A stretch of DNA of 44,061 bases from Prevotella sp. UBA3208 (lineage in GTDB: Bacteria > Bacteroidota > Bacteroidia > Bacteroidales > Bacteroidaceae), in contig DEWO01000091.1 in NCBI GenBank assembly GCA_002363695.1, positions 734 through 44,794 of the forward strand, given 5' to 3'. Below the pieces are notes generated by a model, which saw only the letters and a program-made list of their open reading frames with translations, was not told the DNA's origin and made no database searches. The position numbers and the translations under genes are program-made. Positions 8,790 to 16,064 of the stretch are shown one piece after another. Each line of letters opens with the position of its first letter. Positions within the stretch are counted from its first letter, which is position 1.

Positions 8790-9046
8790 ATGTGTTCCGT
8801 GAGAAGGCACTCTTCCAGCTAACGAACTGCAATCCGCTCATGATGCATGTAGTACGTTCACTGCAATCGTTGGAACTCATGCTCGTATCGGACATGCAGG
8901 TCCATACACAAGCATTTTTCGACCTCGTAAACATCATACGTGAACACGCCGATGTTTTCCCGGAATGGCACAGCTCGAAAGTCGCTGAACTATACATCCC
9001 GAAAATTTTTGTGAACAAAAAACATTCGGGTGGATACTGGTTCTAA
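8786..9046 (+). CDS. Hypothetical protein or gene remnant, ~86 aa
   Basis: An open frame beginning at ATG 8786 (or GTG 8759), starting MNVFREKALFQLTNCNPL and ending FVNKKHSGGYWF. It lies in the same frame as the 8621 ORF, separated from it only by the TGA at 8750. There is no promoter of its own. Its last 12 codons lie inside the segment that is duplicated upstream of the second LRR gene (10988 onward), so its 3' end was present when the LRR duplication occurred. Family not recognised. It may be the 3' remnant of a larger gene. Confidence 0.4.
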   Translation: MNVFREKALFQLTNCNPLMMHVVRSLQSLELMLVSDMQVHTQAFFDLVNIIREHADVFPEWHSSKVAELYIPKIFVNKKHSGGYWF

Positions 9047-9056
9047 AATATATTAT

Positions 9057-9064
9057 TATCTTTG
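9057..9064 (+). promoter_or_regulatory. -7 box of first LRR gene
   Basis: TATCTTTG matches TAnnTTTG; the ATG is 54 nt downstream. The -33 region (around ACTGG) is weak. Confidence 0.6.
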
Positions 9065-9067
9065 CGC

Positions 9068-9091
9068 CAACATTGTGATAACAATATGTTG
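9068..9091 (+). promoter_or_regulatory. Leader hairpin/operator-like palindrome, LRR gene 1
   Basis: CAACATTGT and ACAATATGTTG flank GATA; the core ATTGT-GATA-ACAAT is a perfect palindrome. It sits at or just after the predicted transcript start and is retained in the second LRR gene, so it may be a protein-binding operator or an mRNA 5' stabilising hairpin. Confidence 0.5.
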
Positions 9092-9117
9092 TCTAAGTCA
9101 TAATAATATAGAGAGTC

Positions 9118-10878
9118 ATGAAAAACCCTTATCTATATCTCAGCCGAGACGGAAAAACGGTAACCGGTTTTAAAAATAGAGTTAAAAAAGTTGTCATCCC
9201 AGACTTCGTGACAGCAATAGGAGAAAGAGCATTCTATGGCTGCCACGCCCTGCAATCCATTGACATCCCTGACTCCGTGACAAAAATAGGAGAAAGCGCA
9301 TTCGAAGACTGCTGGGCACTGCAATCCATTGACATCCCTGACTCCGTGACAGAAATAGGAATTGGGGCATTCGTAAACTGCAGCTCCCTGCAGTCAATTA
9401 CAGTTAGCCCCGATAATAAATATTTTAGTTCTGAAGCAGGTATTCTGTATGACAAACAAAAACATACGCTAATTCAGTATCCCAAAGGAAAAAAGGAATC
9501 TGAAGTTATCATTCCTGACTCCGTGACAAAAATAGGATTTTACGCATTCCGTGGCTGCAAAGCACTGCAGTCAATAGATATCCCTAACTCCGTGACAACA
9601 ATAGAATCTGACGCATTCTCTGGCTGCAGCGCCCTGCAGTCTATTGACATCCCTCACTCCGTGACAAAAATAGGATTTGAAGCTTTCCGTGGCTGCAGCG
9701 CCCTGAAGTCAATAGACATCCCTGACTCCGTGAAAGAAATAGGAATGAGCGCATTCCATGGCTGCAGCGCACTGGAGTCAATTGTCATTCCTGACTCCGT
9801 GACATATATAGGAAGCTCAGCATTCAGTGACTGCAGCGCCCTGCAGTCAATTAACATACCTGATTCTGTGACAACAATAGGAGATAGCGCATTCAAAGGC
9901 TGCAGCGCCCTGCAGTCAATTGTCATCCCCAGCTCCGTGACAGAAATAGAAGAGAACGCATTCAGTGACTGCAGCGCCCTGCAGTCAATTGACATCCCTG
10001 ACTCCGTGACAACAATAGGAGAATGGGCATTCGAAAACTGCAGCGCCCTGCAGTCAATAGACATCCCTGACTCCGTGACAAAAATAGGATTTGAAGCATT
10101 CCGTGGCTGCAGCGCCCTAGAGTCAATTGATATCCCTGACTCCGTGACAGAAATAGGAGAAGAAGCATTCCGTGGCTGCAGCGCCCTGCAGTCAATAGTC
10201 ATCCCAGACTCCGTGACAACAATAGGAGAAAGCGCATTCAAAGGCTGCAGCGCACTGCAGTCAATTGTCATCCCCAGCTCCGTGACAACAATAGGAGAAA
10301 GCGCATTCAAAGGCTGCAGCGCCCTAGAGTCAATTGATATCCCTGACTCCGTGACAGAAATAGGAGAAGAAGCATTCCGTGGCTGCAGCGCCCTGCAGTC
10401 AATAGTCATCCCTGACTCCGTGACAACAATAGGAGAAAGCGCATTCAAAGGCTGCAGCGCACTGCAGTCAATTGTCATCCCCAGCTCCGTGACTACAATA
10501 GGAGATGAAGCATTCAGTGAATGCAGCGCACTGCAGTCAATAGACATCCCGAATTCCGTGACAACAATAGGAGATGACACATTCCATGGCTGCAGCGCCC
10601 TGCAGTCAATTGACATCCCTGACTCCGTGACAACAATAGAATGGGGAGCATTCAAAGACTGCAGCGCCCTGCAGTCAATATACATTCGTATAAAAAAACC
10701 AGAAGATATATCATATATATTTGATAGATTTAGAGAAAACCTAGATGATCCTTCACAAATTCTTTTTGACGAATCCATTTTTGACACCTGCACACTTTTC
10801 GTTCCCCCTGGCACGCGATGGAATTACCGCCATAATGGATTCTTCGCCCAGTTCAAGAAGATAGAAATCATACCCTAA
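9118..10878 (+). CDS. BspA-type leucine-rich repeat protein (LRR_5), 586 aa
   Basis: After a short N-terminal cap (MKNPYLYLSRDGKTVTGF), twenty 23-residue repeats follow the pattern [23 protein letters not shown], with one ~34-residue insert after the third repeat (around SPDNKYFSSEAGILYDK), as BspA/LRR_5 (PF13306-type) proteins often have. The C-terminal cap ends [18 protein letters not shown] then [11 protein letters not shown]. No signal peptide, lipobox or Por-type sorting domain is visible, so cytoplasmic location is likely, unlike surface BspA adhesins. The repeats are nearly identical at DNA level (69-bp units), including a 207-bp tandem duplication at 10112-10525. The promoter, leader and terminator are shared with the next gene. 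The role is unknown; LRR folds usually bind proteins. Confidence 0.9.
   Translation: MKNPYLYLSRDGKTVTGFKNRVKKVVIPDFVTAIGERAFYGCHALQSIDIPDSVTKIGESAFEDCWALQSIDIPDSVTEIGIGAFVNCSSLQSITVSPDNKYFSSEAGILYDKQKHTLIQYPKGKKESEVIIPDSVTKIGFYAFRGCKALQSIDIPNSVTTIESDAFSGCSALQSIDIPHSVTKIGFEAFRGCSALKSIDIPDSVKEIGMSAFHGCSALESIVIPDSVTYIGSSAFSDCSALQSINIPDSVTTIGDSAFKGCSALQSIVIPSSVTEIEENAFSDCSALQSIDIPDSVTTIGEWAFENCSALQSIDIPDSVTKIGFEAFRGCSALESIDIPDSVTEIGEEAFRGCSALQSIVIPDSVTTIGESAFKGCSALQSIVIPSSVTTIGESAFKGCSALESIDIPDSVTEIGEEAFRGCSALQSIVIPDSVTTIGESAFKGCSALQSIVIPSSVTTIGDEAFSECSALQSIDIPNSVTTIGDDTFHGCSALQSIDIPDSVTTIEWGAFKDCSALQSIYIRIKKPEDISYIFDRFRENLDDPSQILFDESIFDTCTLFVPPGTRWNYRHNGFFAQFKKIEIIP
10112..10525. repeat. 207-bp internal tandem duplication (three LRR units twice)
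   Basis: LRR units 13-15 and 16-18 repeat at a 207-bp offset; for example the rare CCCTAGAGTC junction occurs at ~10115 and ~10322. The first two units of each copy differ at about one base, and the third has begun to diverge. This marks a recent duplication inside the gene. Confidence 0.85.
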
Positions 10879-10896
10879 TCCTGTCTTTTCCCACAC

Positions 10897-10936
10897 AAAA
10901 CTGCTTCCGTACCTTCGCGGCATGGAAGCTGTTTTT
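10897..10936 (+). terminator. Intrinsic terminator of first LRR gene
   Basis: ACTGCTTCC pairs with GGAAGCTGT (one mismatch) around a 15-nt loop and is followed by a run of T. It starts 19 nt after the stop. Confidence 0.75.
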
Positions 10937-10987
10937 GATTTATCTCTGCCCACATCGTGGCAAGAATTGTTTTTCCCGATTTTTTTT

Positions 10988-11097
10988 GTGAACAAAAAAC
11001 ATTCGGGTGGATACTGGTTCTAAAATATATTATTATCTTTGCGCCAACATTGTGATAACAATATGTTGTCTAAGTCATAATAATATAGAGAGTCATG
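10988..11097. repeat. 110-bp duplicated promoter/leader segment, copy 2
   Basis: Appears identical to 9011-9120 and carries along the last 12 codons of the upstream ORF (FVNKKHSGGYWF) although that ORF is otherwise absent here. This shows the duplication break lies just inside that ORF. Confidence 0.95.
11034..11068 (+). promoter_or_regulatory. -7 box and leader palindrome of second LRR gene
   Basis: TATCTTTG at 11034-11041, followed by the CAACATTGT-GATA-ACAATATGTTG hairpin at 11045-11068, exactly as in the first copy. Confidence 0.6.
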
Positions 11098-12060
11098 GAA
11101 CACCCTTATCTTGAACTCAGCCCAGACGGAAAAACGGTATACGGTTCTAAAAAAGACATAAAAGAAGTTGTCATCCCAGACACAGTGACAAGAATAGGAA
11201 ACAGAGCATTCTGGGGCTGCTACGCACTGCAGTCTATTGTCATCCCTGACTCCGTGACAACAATAGGAGGTGGCGCATTCGATTACTGCATCGCACTGCA
11301 GTCTATTGACATCCCCAGCTCCGTGACTACAATAGGAGAATACGCATTCTTGGGCTGCAGCGCCCTGCAGTCAATTAACATCCCTTACTCCGTGACAACA
11401 ATAGGAGAATACGCATTCTCTGGCTGCAGCGCCCTGCAATCAATTGACATCCCAGAATCCATGACATCAATAGAATTATACGCATTCCAAGGCTGCAGCG
11501 CACTGCAGTCTATTGTCATTCCTGACTCCGTGACATCTATAGGAAATGATGCATTCTGGGGCTGCGTATCACTGCAGTCAATTGACATCCCTAATTCCGT
11601 GAAAGAAATAAGGAGGGGGGCATTCTATGGCTGCAGCGCCCTGCAGTCAATTAACATCCCTAACTCCGTGACAAGAATAGAAGAAAGGGCATTCCAAGGC
11701 TGCATCGCACTGCAGTCTATTGTCATCCCTGACTCCGTGACAACAATAGGAAATGATGCATTCTGGGGCTGCGTATCACTGCAGTCAATTGACATCCCTG
11801 ACTCCGTGACAGAAATAGGAAATGGCGCATTTAGCGTTTGCAGCGCCCTTCAGGAAATATACATTCGTATAAAAAACCTGGAGGATTTATTATATATAAA
11901 TTATGGTGGTTTTAAAGAATACCTAGATAAACCTTCACAAATCATTTTTAACGAATCCATATTTGACACCTGCACACTTTTCGTTCCCCCTGGCACGCGA
12001 TGGAATTACCACCATCACCCATTCTTCGCACAATTCAAGAAGATAGAAATCATACCCTAA
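11095..12060 (+). CDS. BspA-type leucine-rich repeat protein (LRR_5), 321 aa
   Basis: A paralogue of the preceding gene with the same N-cap ([18 protein letters not shown]) and the same C-cap ([18 protein letters not shown], then [11 protein letters not shown]), but with ten 23-residue repeats and no SPDN insert. It has no signal peptide. Its repeats share the 69-bp unit of the first gene ([10 protein letters not shown] then AFWGC), yet unit order differs, as expected if the two genes gain and lose units by recombination. Two non-adjacent units ([19 protein letters not shown], then VSLQ) are nearly the same, pointing to internal duplication. It has its own promoter, leader and terminator, so it is expressed separately from the first copy. 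Function unknown. Confidence 0.9.
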   Translation: MEHPYLELSPDGKTVYGSKKDIKEVVIPDTVTRIGNRAFWGCYALQSIVIPDSVTTIGGGAFDYCIALQSIDIPSSVTTIGEYAFLGCSALQSINIPYSVTTIGEYAFSGCSALQSIDIPESMTSIELYAFQGCSALQSIVIPDSVTSIGNDAFWGCVSLQSIDIPNSVKEIRRGAFYGCSALQSINIPNSVTRIEERAFQGCIALQSIVIPDSVTTIGNDAFWGCVSLQSIDIPDSVTEIGNGAFSVCSALQEIYIRIKNLEDLLYINYGGFKEYLDKPSQIIFNESIFDTCTLFVPPGTRWNYHHHPFFAQFKKIEIIP

Positions 12061-12078
12061 TCCTGTCTTTTCCCACAC

Positions 12079-12118
12079 AAAACTGCTTCCGTACCTTCGC
12101 GGCATGGAAGCAGTTTTT
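12079..12118 (+). terminator. Intrinsic terminator of second LRR gene
   Basis: AAAACTGCTTCC and GGAAGCAGTTTT form a perfect 12-bp stem followed by T residues. It is the same element as at 10897 without the mismatch. Confidence 0.85.
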
Positions 12119-12310
12119 GATTGCCCCCTGCCTTCATAGACGCAAAAAATCTTCATGATTATTTTGATTTCATTTTTCTTTTGTATCTTTGCCACAGAAT
12201 AGCTTACTTCAATACTATAAAAACAATACTCCGTTAAAAAATTAGATAGCTGGCTAAGCGGCTTCATCCGCTATGCCAAATAGTTCCTTGACAAGTTTAG
12301 CATTAAAAAT
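12119..12310. other. Gap between LRR gene 2 and the MITE-like element
   Basis: No convincing gene. TATCTTTG at 12184-12191 is a -7 box with TTTG 17 nt upstream, but no ORF of note follows. A short hairpin (AGCGG, CTTCAT, CCGCT) lies near 12258-12273. This may be a promoter left from a lost gene. Confidence 0.4.
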
Positions 12311-12456
12311 TATTACTGTCCGAAAAAATGTGTACTTTTGCCCATGGTTACGTTTGATTTTGTTTTGCGACTACAAAGGTAACCATAAGGGCTGACACCG
12401 AATCTGGTATCAGCCCTAATTTTATTCTAATGACGAAAGTTTAGCGGACAGTAATA
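12311..12456. mobile_element. MITE-like element, 146 bp, with 12-bp terminal inverted repeats
   Basis: The ends are TATTACTGTCCG (12311-12322) and CGGACAGTAATA (12445-12456), exact inverted copies. If the outer TA is a target duplication, the element proper would run CTGTCCG to CGGACAG. Inside are ATGGTTAC/GTAACCAT (12344 and 12379), a hairpin AGGGCTGACACC/GGTATCAGCCCT (12388-12417) and an outward -7 box, TACTTTTG, at 12333. It has no transposase frame, so it is non-autonomous or an internally deleted IS. The IS family is not identified with confidence. Confidence 0.7.
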
Positions 12457-12467
12457 TTAAAAAATCA

Positions 12468-12500
12468 GCAGAGGATATACCTGTCGGGTATATCCTCTGC
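12468..12500 (-). terminator. Intrinsic terminator of hsp20
   Basis: GCAGAGGATATACC and GGTATATCCTCTGC form a perfect 14-bp stem with a 5-nt loop. On the minus strand the stem is followed by a T-rich run, fitting the end of the hsp20 transcript. Confidence 0.9.
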
Positions 12501-12564
12501 TTGTTCTTGCTATCACCCCTCTACGCAACTTCCTCCATGAAAGATGAGAGGGTGTTGGGTGCTT

Positions 12565-12990
12565 TTAGATAATGTCGATCTGACGAGCCGGCTTCTTCTG
12601 GGCAGCAGCAATCTTCGGCAGGTCGATGGTGAGCACGCCGTTGTCTACCCGTGCTGCAATCTTGTCTTTCTCGACATCGTCGGGGAGAATCAGGGTCTGC
12701 TCGTACTTGCTGTAAGAGAACTCGCGACGCAGGTAGTGGCGGCTCTTGTCTTCCTCCTTCTGTTCGTCCTTCTGTTCCATCTTGATGACGAGGTTACCAT
12801 CGTCGTTGATGTTCACTTTGAAATCCTCCTTCTTCAGACCCGGTGCAGCGAGCTCTACGGTGTAGTCTTTGTCGCTCTCCATCACGTTGATGGCAGGTGC
12901 CGTAGCCGAAGCTTTAGGCATGAAGTCTGTGTTAAAGAAATCGTTAAACACTTCTGGTAACCACTGGTTTCTGTTCATAATTGGTAACAT
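12565..12990 (-). CDS. Small heat shock protein (Hsp20/alpha-crystallin)
   Basis: A 141-residue ATP-independent holdase that binds unfolding proteins in the cytoplasm. After an N-terminal arm starting MLPIMNRNQWLPEVFNDFF, the alpha-crystallin domain runs from about residue 35 (NVMESDKDYTVELAAPGL) to ARVDNGVLTIDLPK, which holds the conserved A-x-x-x-n-GVL motif. The tail PARQIDII carries an I-x-I-like anchor. ATG 12990 is chosen over ATG 13005 because GGAGG (12999-13003) sits 8 nt before it and homologues start with MLPI. The gene is monocistronic, with a strong terminator downstream and a sigma-54-like promoter upstream. Confidence 0.93.
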   Translation of the reverse strand: MLPIMNRNQWLPEVFNDFFNTDFMPKASATAPAINVMESDKDYTVELAAPGLKKEDFKVNINDDGNLVIKMEQKDEQKEEDKSRHYLRREFSYSKYEQTLILPDDVEKDKIAARVDNGVLTIDLPKIAAAQKKPARQIDII

Positions 12991-13039
12991 AATCGTTTCC
13001 TCCATTATTTAAAGTTGTTTATGTATTAAATGTTATCGG

Positions 13040-13080
13040 CGTTGCAGCCTTTCGGAGTTTTGCTCCTGCGAGGCTTCCGC
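13040..13080 (-). promoter_or_regulatory. Structured leader of hsp20
   Basis: Within the predicted ~95-nt leader, AGCCT/AGGCT and an inner GGAG/CTCC form a two-tier hairpin, with GCG/CGC outside. It does not visibly mask the GGAGG site, so a thermometer role is speculative. Confidence 0.35.
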
Positions 13081-13094
13081 GTTCACTAAGGAGG

Positions 13095-13112
13095 TTGCAA
13101 GTTGTGTACCAA
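13095..13112 (-). promoter_or_regulatory. Sigma-54-type (-24/-12) promoter of hsp20
   Basis: The minus strand reads TTGGTACACAACTTGCAA. Against the sigma-54 consensus (TGGCAC, N5, TTGCW) it has GG at -24 and GC at -12 exactly 10 nt apart, with one mismatch in TGGCAC (T for C). The predicted start is near 13085, giving a ~95-nt leader. Confidence 0.65.
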
Positions 13113-13122
13113 CTATCAGAAC

Positions 13123-13158
13123 ATGCCATTCTGTCAACATATATTGACAGAATGGCAT
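13123..13158. promoter_or_regulatory. 15-bp perfect palindrome between ftsZ and hsp20
   Basis: ATGCCATTCTGTCAA (13123-13137) and its exact inverse (13144-13158) flank a 6-nt centre. It is centred about 55 nt upstream of the predicted hsp20 start, a plausible site for a sigma-54 activator, and 19 nt after the ftsZ stop, so it could also end ftsZ transcription. No T-run follows it on the minus strand. Confidence 0.55.
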
Positions 13159-13176
13159 ATTTCTGATGGATGAAGG

Positions 13177-14484
13177 TTATACGAAGCTGATGACTCCTTC
13201 GACGGTATCACCAGAGACCTCGGTCTCGTTCTTTTCGGAATTGCCCGTACCCATGATGTCCTTCAGCTGCTGCTTGGTACGCTTATAGGTCGGAGTGCTC
13301 TCGACGGCAAGGATGACATCTTCGTTGTCGAGGTCTTCGGGACGGAAGCGGAAGATATGTGGACGACGCTTATACTGCGTGTTCTTGGAGTCCTTGCCAT
13401 AGTAGCGGTTGCGGCGGTCCTGACGCTCGGCAGCACGCTCTTCTTCCTCAGCAATACGGATAGCTTCTTCTTCGGTATGCTTCTTGAGGTGGCTGTTCAT
13501 ACCATCGACATCTTCGATGCCGAAGCCTGTGGCAAGGATCGTCACCTTCACCTTCTTGCCCAGTTCCGGGTCTACGGCGAGTCCCCACTTCAGTTCAAAC
13601 TCACTGCCGAAACGATCCATGAAGTCGTTGACATCGTTCATCTCGTCCATCGTGAGCGTCTGGTTCTCGCCCTTCTCGTTGGAGAAGGAGATGGAGAGCA
13701 GGATCTTCTTAGAGTTGTAGATGTCGTTGTCGTTGAGCAACGGGGAGTTGAGGGCATCTTCGATAGCCCGCTTCACGCGCCCTTCTCCTTCACCATAGCC
13801 CGTCGACATGATGGCGACACCACCATCTTTCAATACCGTCTTCACATCATTGAAGTCAAGATTGATGATGCCATGGACGGTAATAATCTCTGCAATGCTG
13901 CGCGCGGCAACGCTCAGTGTGTCGTCAGCCTTGCCAAAGGCATCGAGAACCGTCAGTTCAGGATAAATCTCACGCAGGCGTTCATTGTTGATGACCAGCA
14001 GGGCATCGACATGTTTCGACATCTCCTCGACGCCATCGAGCGCCTGGTCTATCTTGCGGTCGCCCTCGAAACGGAACGGTATGGTAACGATGCCGACGGT
14101 CAGTATGCCCAGTTCCTTGGACACACGGGCGATGACAGGGGCAGCTCCCGTTCCGGTGCCGCCGCCCATGCCGGCAGTAATGAACGTCATCTTCGTGCCA
14201 TCGTTGAGCATGGCGGTAACATCGTCGAGACTCTCTTCGGCAGCCTGACGCGCCTTCTCCGGTTTGTTGCCGGCACCAAGACCTTCCTTGCCGAGCTGAA
14301 TGTGTACAGGAACCGGCGAGTCGTTGAGCGCCTGGTTGTCGGTGTTGCAAAGAACAAACGACACGTCATGGATACCTTCACGATACATGTGGTTGACAGC
14401 ATTTCCGCCTCCACCACCAACACCAATCACTTTGATGATGCTATTCTCCTTTTCGGGCATTCCGAAATCTAATATATCTGGCAT
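13177..14484 (-). CDS. ftsZ: Cell division protein FtsZ
   Basis: A 435-residue tubulin-like GTPase that polymerises at midcell into the Z-ring. The N-terminal GTP-binding domain shows VIGVGGGGGNAVN at 19-31 and the tubulin signature GGGTGTG at 107-113; the T7-loop region NLDFNDVKTVL follows near residue 205. The C-terminal domain ends near residue 320 and is followed by a charged linker (EEEERAAERQDRR). The distal tail, ending VEGVISFV, differs from the classic conserved FtsA-binding peptide. It is the last gene of the dcw cluster, separated from ftsA by a heptamer-repeat spacer. Confidence 0.99.
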   Translation of the reverse strand: MPDILDFGMPEKENSIIKVIGVGGGGGNAVNHMYREGIHDVSFVLCNTDNQALNDSPVPVHIQLGKEGLGAGNKPEKARQAAEESLDDVTAMLNDGTKMTFITAGMGGGTGTGAAPVIARVSKELGILTVGIVTIPFRFEGDRKIDQALDGVEEMSKHVDALLVINNERLREIYPELTVLDAFGKADDTLSVAARSIAEIITVHGIINLDFNDVKTVLKDGGVAIMSTGYGEGEGRVKRAIEDALNSPLLNDNDIYNSKKILLSISFSNEKGENQTLTMDEMNDVNDFMDRFGSEFELKWGLAVDPELGKKVKVTILATGFGIEDVDGMNSHLKKHTEEEAIRIAEEEERAAERQDRRNRYYGKDSKNTQYKRRPHIFRFRPEDLDNEDVILAVESTPTYKRTKQQLKDIMGTGNSEKNETEVSGDTVEGVISFV

Positions 14485-14486
14485 AG

Positions 14487-14563
14487 TGTTTACTATTTAC
14501 AATTAACAATTCACAATTCTCAATTAACGGTTTACAGTTTATGGTTTACTGCTTACGGTTTTC
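14487..14563. repeat. Heptamer array in the ftsA-ftsZ gap
   Basis: Eleven consecutive 7-bp units in perfect register on the plus strand (TGTTTAC, TATTTAC, AATTAAC, AATTCAC and so on to GGTTTTC). They occupy most of the 105-bp spacer and end next to the ftsZ start. Confidence 0.85.
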
Positions 14564-14589
14564 AATTTTTCAATCTTTCATCGAGACGT

Positions 14590-16053
14590 CTACTCATCAT
14601 CAGGTTCTACAAGCGTCTTACCGAAATTCTTGATGCCGCGGATCAGCTTGTTCCAAGAACTGTTCTTGCGGCGCTCCTCTTCTTCCTTACGGAGGCGTTC
14701 CTCTTCCTCCTCCTGACGGCGGCGCTCTTCTTCTTCCTTGCGGCGGCGTTCCTCCTCAGCCTTCTCTTTCTCCGCTGCAGTGAGGACGACACCCTTGCCG
14801 GCAATCTCGCCTGCTGAACGCGGTTTGTCGTGCAGCCCTGCAGTGGTGGCAGTCTCAGCAACAGGGCGGTCGTTTTCAAACATGTCGCGGTTGGGGTTGA
14901 TTTCCAGTCCTGCACAGTTCCTGTCGCCCTTGGCCAAGAGACCGAGCAGCGTGTTCATCGAACCGTTATGAGCGGTGATGTCTGCGTTGCTTGACGTAAT
15001 GGTATGGGTCACGAACTTAGCCACACGAATCTTATCGATGTGAGTATGGTTGCGGAACGCCCGCTCGATGTTCTTCATATTGGAACCGCCACCAGTAAGG
15101 ATGATACCTCCCAGCAGCTTGTCGGCATACTCGGAAGGCACCTGATACCACACATTCTCTATGATTTCGTCTACACGTGCCTCGACAATCTCAATGAAGC
15201 GGCGGCTTTCCACAAAACGCTCCTGGTCGATGGGGTAGTTCAGGGAGTTGTCGATGTCGCTGTTTTCTGTATAGGCACTGCCGTAGCGCAGCTTCATCGT
15301 CTCGGCCTCACGCTCTTCCATCTGCAAGGAAGAGATGTCTTTGGTGATGTTGTTGCCACCCAACGGGATGACAGCCAGGTGGCGGAGTACATTCTTATAA
15401 TAGACAGAGACTGTCGTCGTATCGGCTCCCAGGTCGACAAGCAGGCAGCCTCCTCGCTTCTCGGCCTCGCTGAGCACACTGTCGGCAAGCGACAAGGGTG
15501 CCAGATACATCTCGGCAATGGCAATGCCAGCCTTGTCGAAGCAGTTGTTCAGATTGTTGTAGAACGACTTACGCCACAGGATGTTCAGGAAATTGCCCTC
15601 CAAGCGGTTGGCCTTGATGCCTACCGGGTCGAGCTGATACTGCGTGTCTACCTTGTATTCCTGAGTTGCAGCATCCAGAATTTCCTGTTCGGGATAGGAC
15701 ATGCTTCTGTTGGCATCCATCAGTTCGTTGATCATTTCGGTGGTAATGATGGTTTCAGCAGGCAGATCCTTCACAATGACGTTACGGACACTGCGAATAG
15801 ACTGTCCGCCGACACCCACGTAGACTTGGGCTATCTCACTCTTAAGCTGGTTCTTCAGCTTAGCTATGATGTTCGTTAAGCACTGAGCTGTCTTGTCAAT
15901 GTTGTATACAACACCTTTGCGTATACATTGTGTTGCATCTTCCTTGACCACAGACAGCACTGAAATGCTGCCGTCAAGATTCTTCTTGCCGGCAATACCT
16001 GCGATTTTCGATGAGCCAAGTTCAATGGCCACTATAAATTCCTTTGCTGCCAT
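14590..16053 (-). CDS. ftsA: Cell division protein FtsA
   Basis: A 487-residue actin-like ATPase that tethers FtsZ to the membrane. The N-terminus MAAKEFIVAIELGSSKIAGIAG is the phosphate-1 loop, LLVDLGADTTTVSVY (~residue 217) is phosphate-2, and GGIILTGGGSNMKNIERAF (~residue 314) is the adenosine motif. The C-terminus carries the amphipathic membrane-targeting helix (NKLIRGIKNFGKTLVE), preceded by a ~45-residue run of almost pure Glu/Arg/Lys, likely a long charged helix and longer than in E. coli FtsA. The gap to ftsQ is 11 nt. Confidence 0.97.
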   Translation of the reverse strand: MAAKEFIVAIELGSSKIAGIAGKKNLDGSISVLSVVKEDATQCIRKGVVYNIDKTAQCLTNIIAKLKNQLKSEIAQVYVGVGGQSIRSVRNVIVKDLPAETIITTEMINELMDANRSMSYPEQEILDAATQEYKVDTQYQLDPVGIKANRLEGNFLNILWRKSFYNNLNNCFDKAGIAIAEMYLAPLSLADSVLSEAEKRGGCLLVDLGADTTTVSVYYKNVLRHLAVIPLGGNNITKDISSLQMEEREAETMKLRYGSAYTENSDIDNSLNYPIDQERFVESRRFIEIVEARVDEIIENVWYQVPSEYADKLLGGIILTGGGSNMKNIERAFRNHTHIDKIRVAKFVTHTITSSNADITAHNGSMNTLLGLLAKGDRNCAGLEINPNRDMFENDRPVAETATTAGLHDKPRSAGEIAGKGVVLTAAEKEKAEEERRRKEEEERRRQEEEEERLRKEEEERRKNSSWNKLIRGIKNFGKTLVEPDDE

Positions 16054-16064
16054 ATACTTTATAT

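Larger units (their letters stand above)
9011..9120. repeat. 110-bp duplicated promoter/leader segment, copy 1
   Basis: This stretch, from GTGAACAAAAAACATTCGGG to the ATG of the first LRR gene, recurs without visible change at 10988-11097, in front of the second LRR gene. Confidence 0.95.

Noticed and set aside
9654..10814. 386-codon open frame on the minus strand across the LRR repeats
   Set aside because: It is open only because the 69-bp repeat lacks stops in that frame; the translated repeats mirror the sense repeats and there is no promoter or start context.
13123..13158. Palindrome as a plain ftsZ terminator
   Set aside because: The stem is strong but no T-run follows on the minus strand, and a sigma-54-like promoter sits directly beside it; a termination role is kept only as an alternative.
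13357..14472. Long plus-strand frames opposite ftsZ, and similar ones opposite ftsI (25902-26861) and mraY (22211-23233)
   Set aside because: All are antisense shadows of certain dcw genes with no promoter or family features.
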